Program-made: the position numbers and the translations under genes
Part shown: in pieces, positions 5,927-8,596 of the stretch
Layout: each line of letters starts with the position of its first letter
How positions within the stretch are numbered: the first letter of the stretch is position 1
Notes under the pieces: generated by a model
The model's input: the letters and a program-made list of their open reading frames with translations, nothing else
What the model was told of the DNA's origin: nothing
Database searches by the model: none
Source: Bacillota bacterium
GTDB taxonomy: Bacteria; Bacillota; Bacilli; Alicyclobacillales; SLC66
Reading direction: 5' to 3'
DNA: 8,596 bases
Assembly (NCBI GenBank): GCA_021797415.1
Contig: JAJZZT010000356.1
Coordinates: forward strand, 1 to 8,596

Positions 5927-7067
5927 GGCGGGCGGCGACGAGATGGTGTGACCAGAATCCGGTGGTGATAGACAGGTAGCCTGCCTTTCCGAGCCCTCCA
6001 CCTTCCTGGATCATCCGGCCATTGCCGATGTAGATGCCGACGTGCGCGGAACCCGTTGGGTTGGTGGTGTTGGAGAAAAACAGCAGATCGCCCGGTTGGA
6101 TGGCGTTCAACGCCACGGGCCAGCCCACGCTGTGAAACTGCACGGCAGACGACGTGGAGAAAAGATAGCCGAGCGCGTGGTGAAAGACGTATTCGACGTA
6201 GTTCGAACAGTCAAAGCCGTATTGTCCCCGGTCTTCGTTGTGTCCCCAGATGTACGGCGTGCCGAGTTTGCTTTGCGCAATCTGCAAAACAGCCTGGAAT
6301 TTGGCTTGCGGGCTTGCGCTTGTCCCGGCGGCGGGCGTGATTGACGGGTCCAGATGTACGCCGGGGGGGAGAGAGAAGCCGTTTGACGGCGCCGGGGACA
6401 GGCTTGCGCCACTCGGGACAGAGCTTTGGCTTCCAGCGCCGGAAGTCGCCTGAGACGCGCTTGGAGAGGCACTCTGCGGTGTGGCTGGTGTCTTTGCGGT
6501 GACTTTGACGTAGGTCTGGTTCCCTGTGATATAGCCGGACTTTCCGTTCGGGAGCCGGACATGCAGCCAGTATGCGTTGCCGCCGGACAGCAGTTGCATC
6601 TGCGTGCCCGCAGGCACAAGCGAAATCAGGTTGTTCCATCCAAGTTGAGGCGATGTTTTCAGATACGCCGCGCGCTGCACGATTGCGCCGCCTGCGGCAG
6701 ATGGCGTCGCCTGCCGCACGGTGGACGGTGCGGACCGGAGGGCTGCGGTCGTCGGTTGCACCTGGACGTAGTACCGGTCCGCCGTGATGTAGCCAGTCTT
6801 TCCGTCGGGCAGCCGGACGTGCAGCCAGTATGCGTTGCCGCCGGAAAGGATGCTCATATCGGTGCCTGCGGGAACGAGCGTGATCAGATTGTTCCAGCCG
6901 AGCCGTGCGGATGTCTTGAGATACGCGGCATGCGCCACGACGGCTTGCCCGCCCTGCGCGGCGAGCGCGGCGGCCGGAGGTCCTGCGCCGATTGCCGCCG
7001 CAAGTGCGACGGCGGTTATGAACGCCCTTGTCGGATGCTTGTGTGAAACATGCTGCATCGATGCCAT
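5916..7067 (-). CDS. Secreted NlpC/P60 cell-wall endopeptidase with two SH3 domains
   Basis: The 383-residue protein has a signal peptide (basic residues near 10-14, Ala-rich core, likely cleavage near AALA, residue 36). Two bacterial SH3-like domains follow (about 43-104 and 129-190), then a Ser/Pro/Ala/Gln-rich linker (about 192-255) and a C-terminal NlpC/P60 domain (about 256-383). The SH3 domains should bind wall peptides and position the enzyme, which would cleave stem peptides outside the cell. Catalytic motifs are GTPYIWG, FDCSNYV (Cys287), IQPGDLLFF and AHVGIYIGNG (His342). The third polar residue is Gln354 (MIQE), an accepted variant where His is commoner. ATG 7067 is preceded by GGGAGGA (7080-7074), spacing about 7, which decides the start. 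It lies 122 bp after lysR on the same strand; no clear promoter of its own was found, so co-transcription or a promoter in the hairpin region is possible. Confidence 0.94.
   Translation of the reverse strand: MASMQHVSHKHPTRAFITAVALAAAIGAGPPAAALAAQGGQAVVAHAAYLKTSARLGWNNLITLVPAGTDMSILSGGNAYWLHVRLPDGKTGYITADRYYVQVQPTTAALRSAPSTVRQATPSAAGGAIVQRAAYLKTSPQLGWNNLISLVPAGTQMQLLSGGNAYWLHVRLPNGKSGYITGNQTYVKVTAKTPATPQSASPSASQATSGAGSQSSVPSGASLSPAPSNGFSLPPGVHLDPSITPAAGTSASPQAKFQAVLQIAQSKLGTPYIWGHNEDRGQYGFDCSNYVEYVFHHALGYLFSTSSAVQFHSVGWPVALNAIQPGDLLFFSNTTNPTGSAHVGIYIGNGRMIQEGGGLGKAGYLSITTGFWSHHLVAARRMF
6501..6929 (-). repeat. Internal duplication encoding the two SH3 domains
   Basis: Codons 47-103 (6929-6759) and 133-189 (6671-6501) encode 57-residue blocks identical at 44 positions, both with AAYLKTS, LGWNNLI, SGGNAYWLHVRLP and GYIT. 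At the DNA level a 35-bp stretch (6553-6587 and 6811-6845) differs at one base. The repeat period is 258 bp. This indicates a fairly recent in-frame duplication or gene conversion. Confidence 0.85.
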
Positions 7068-7108
7068 TGGTTGTCCTCCCCGGATGCAGGCTTCGTGGTG
7101 TGCCGACA

Positions 7109-7151
7109 GACAGGAAACTGTCCCTGCGGACGATTGACAGCTTGTCCGTCC
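7109..7151. other. Two adjacent small hairpins between lysR and the SH3-NlpC gene
   Basis: GACAGGAAACTGTC (7109-7122) is a 5-bp stem with a four-base loop. 7128-7151 forms a second stem, GGACG with CGTCC enclosing GACA-GCT-TGTC. The GACAG/CTGTC pentamer recurs at 7105-7109, 7136-7140 and 7151-7155. They lie in the 122-bp gap in the leader of the SH3-NlpC gene or the trailer of lysR. They may be a weak terminator, an attenuator or regulator half-sites; there is no T-run and no firm assignment. Confidence 0.35.
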
Positions 7152-7189
7152 TGTCTAATGGTAACACCGGGGGAGATGGCCGTCAGCGA

Positions 7190-8074
7190 TCAAATTTTTC
7201 CGCGTTTGCTTGCCGCGGCGAGGAATGCCTTGACGAGAGGGCGTTCGAGCGCGTCCATTTTGCACGCCAGATAGAAGGAGCGCTTCACTTCAAGCTGTTT
7301 GATGGGAGATACGGTGTGTGACGCGATATCGTCGCGCACGGCAAGCTCCGATACGATCGCAAATCCGACGCCGTTTTTCACCAGTGCGACGATTGCGTTG
7401 GTATCGTCGACTTCCCCCAGCAGCGTCAGGCGGGTGCTGCCGACGCCCTGTTCCCGCAGGGCGTGCAACGCGGCCGCGCGCGTGCCCGATCCGCTCTCGC
7501 GCAGGATGAGAGGAACCTTCTCCCAGGACCAGTCTGTTTTGCTCTCGTCTTTTGCGACTGCCGGGGGACCGATCAGCACGAGCTGGTCGTAACCGCAGAC
7601 GGCGCGCCAGAGATCGCCGTGCGGCGGCTCCATGCCCACCATGCCGACATCCAGTGCGCCGTGATGGATCATCTCCACAATTTCTTCCGAGTCGCGCACC
7701 GTTACGCTCAGTTCGATGAGGGGATGGCGTTCGTGCAGAGTGGCCAGCACGGAGGGAAGCAGATGAGAAGCGGGGATTGTGCTGGCGCCGATTCGCAATC
7801 GTCCGGAAAGGGCGCCCGCGCGGGTGTGGCGGATGTCGTCCATTTCCTGCCATGTAGCCAGCATCTGTTTGCCGAGCAGATAGATGCGCCGGCCGGCGTC
7901 TGTAAAGCGTACGCTGTTCGCATCGCGTTCCAGCAGGGTGACGCCAAGCGTTTGCTCTAATTTTTGAATCTGCTTGCTGATGCCCGGCTGGGTCAGACCG
8001 AGCGCGGCGGCGGCGGCCGTAAAGCTCTCCAGTTCGCATACTGTGATGAATGTCTGAAGGTACTTGAGGTTCAT
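7190..8074 (-). CDS. LysR-type transcriptional regulator (CysL-like group)
   Basis: The 294-residue protein has the LysR layout. The N-terminal winged helix-turn-helix (about 1-60) contains FTAAAAALGLTQPGISKQI and LERDANSVRFTDAG. A linker helix (about 60-88) follows, then a two-lobed effector domain (about 91-290) starting GRLRIGAS. The segment LRESGSGTR (191-199) is typical of the CysL/CbbR-type effector pocket, which often senses anions or small metabolites; the ligand here is unknown. The frame is open further upstream (to 8185), but ATG 8074 begins MNLKYLQTF, the standard family start. Its ATG overlaps the stop of the upstream glycosyltransferase as ATGA, which explains the lack of a strong Shine-Dalgarno sequence and implies translational coupling. 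Unlike many LysR genes it has no divergent target here, so its regulon may lie elsewhere. Confidence 0.93.
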   Translation of the reverse strand: MNLKYLQTFITVCELESFTAAAAALGLTQPGISKQIQKLEQTLGVTLLERDANSVRFTDAGRRIYLLGKQMLATWQEMDDIRHTRAGALSGRLRIGASTIPASHLLPSVLATLHERHPLIELSVTVRDSEEIVEMIHHGALDVGMVGMEPPHGDLWRAVCGYDQLVLIGPPAVAKDESKTDWSWEKVPLILRESGSGTRAAALHALREQGVGSTRLTLLGEVDDTNAIVALVKNGVGFAIVSELAVRDDIASHTVSPIKQLEVKRSFYLACKMDALERPLVKAFLAAASKRGKI

Positions 8075-8596
8075 GGCTGTTCCAGCCGTCTCGCGAGCGA
8101 CTTTTTCCGGCGGGACGGGATGTGGGCCATCTGCGCGAGCACCTGCGCATAGTGGTCGAGAAGTCCGTCCGTGGCCGCACGCCAATCCAGGGCGGCCATC
8201 TCTTTGCTCCGGCGCGCGGCTTTCACCTTTTCGCCGGCGAGGTTGTCGCGCAGCGCACGCACGCTGTCGTACAGAGAGGCCGGCTGATCGGGATCAAACA
8301 GCAGTTCGTTGTCCTCCCCGAGCAATTCCATAGTCGGTTTGCTGCGCGCGGCGATAATCGGCAACCCGGCCGTCATCGCTTCCAGCAGGACAAGACCGAG
8401 TGTCTCCGAAGTCGACGGGAACACGAACGCGTCCGCGGAGGCGTATGCGGCGCTCAGTTCGGCACCCTGCAGATAACCGGTAAACACGGCGGGCAACCCC
8501 GCGAAGACGGTTTCCAGACGGTTCCGCTCCGGTCCGTCGCCGACGAACGCGAGCGACGCATCCTTCATTTGTTCCAGCAAGGACCGGAGTGTATCG
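8071..8596 (-). CDS. GT4-family glycosyltransferase, C-terminal fragment
   Basis: The frame is open to the right edge (about 174 codons seen), so the start and the N-terminal acceptor-binding half are missing. The part present is the nucleotide-sugar-binding half of a GT-B enzyme: SLAFVGDGPERNRLE, then FTGYLQGAELSAAYASAD. Next comes FVFPSTSETLGLVLLEAMTAG with the E-x7-E motif (Glu64 and Glu72 of the fragment) that contacts the donor sugar. A helical tail rich in Lys and Arg follows. Such retaining enzymes act at the cytoplasmic face, commonly making glycolipids or polysaccharides; donor and acceptor cannot be read from this fragment. The stop overlaps the lysR start by 4 bp (ATGA), so the two form a translation-coupled pair. 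Confidence 0.92.
   Translation of the reverse strand, partial: DTLRSLLEQMKDASLAFVGDGPERNRLETVFAGLPAVFTGYLQGAELSAAYASADAFVFPSTSETLGLVLLEAMTAGLPIIAARSKPTMELLGEDNELLFDPDQPASLYDSVRALRDNLAGEKVKAARRSKEMAALDWRAATDGLLDHYAQVLAQMAHIPSRRKKSLARRLEQP

Noticed and set aside
7134..7159. Rightward promoter TTGACA with TCTAAT
   Set aside because: The spacer is only 14 bp and it would drive antisense transcription into lysR; the TTGACA is part of a hairpin.
8075..8185. Upstream extension of the LysR frame
   Set aside because: It lies inside the glycosyltransferase gene, and the family N-terminus begins at ATG 8074.

Overview
The window is a GC-rich (roughly 58% by eye) chromosomal stretch that reads like a Bacillota genome. 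Evidence for this is strong Shine-Dalgarno sites (AGGAGG, GGGAGG), a TATAAT promoter, a class A penicillin-binding protein beside a CwlO/PcsB-type coiled-coil hydrolase, a Firmicute-type isoaspartyl dipeptidase and an SH3-NlpC/P60 enzyme. An Alicyclobacillaceae-like origin is a guess; nothing here fixes the genus. No phage, transposase, CRISPR, tRNA or rRNA is visible.

Layout: 1-486 (+) is the 3' end of an unrecognised, probably exported protein. 487-795 has no gene but holds repeat copy A and a terminator hairpin. 796-2853 (-) is a class A penicillin-binding protein. An 81-90 bp divergent promoter region with a perfect 21-bp palindrome separates it from 2944-4140 (+), a secreted coiled-coil NlpC/P60 peptidoglycan hydrolase. 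That gene converges on iadA (4164-5498, -), with a hairpin lying across both 3' ends. 5499-5915 has no convincing gene and holds repeat copy B, a related element carrying an extra 126-nt foldback arm. 5916-7067 (-) is a second secreted NlpC/P60 enzyme with two SH3 domains. 7190-8074 (-) is a LysR-type regulator, joined by an ATGA overlap to a GT4 glycosyltransferase (8071 to the right edge, -).

Three of the seven genes act on peptidoglycan: one polymerises and cross-links it, and two cut stem peptides. The divergent PBP/hydrolase pair sharing one palindrome suggests coordinated synthesis and hydrolysis. The dipeptidase between the two hydrolases could recycle beta-aspartyl peptides, but a link to the wall is speculation.

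The most unusual content is non-coding. Two modular foldback elements (514-739 and 5595-5892) have arms that reconstruct one another: a 19-base arm of copy A is the exact reverse complement of the matching arm of copy B. They differ by a whole hairpin domain and by the number of ~57-bp units. They look like two members of an undescribed or poorly described structured repeat family. The palindromic operator and a Glu-to-Gln change in a conserved glycosyltransferase motif of the PBP are the other points worth checking.
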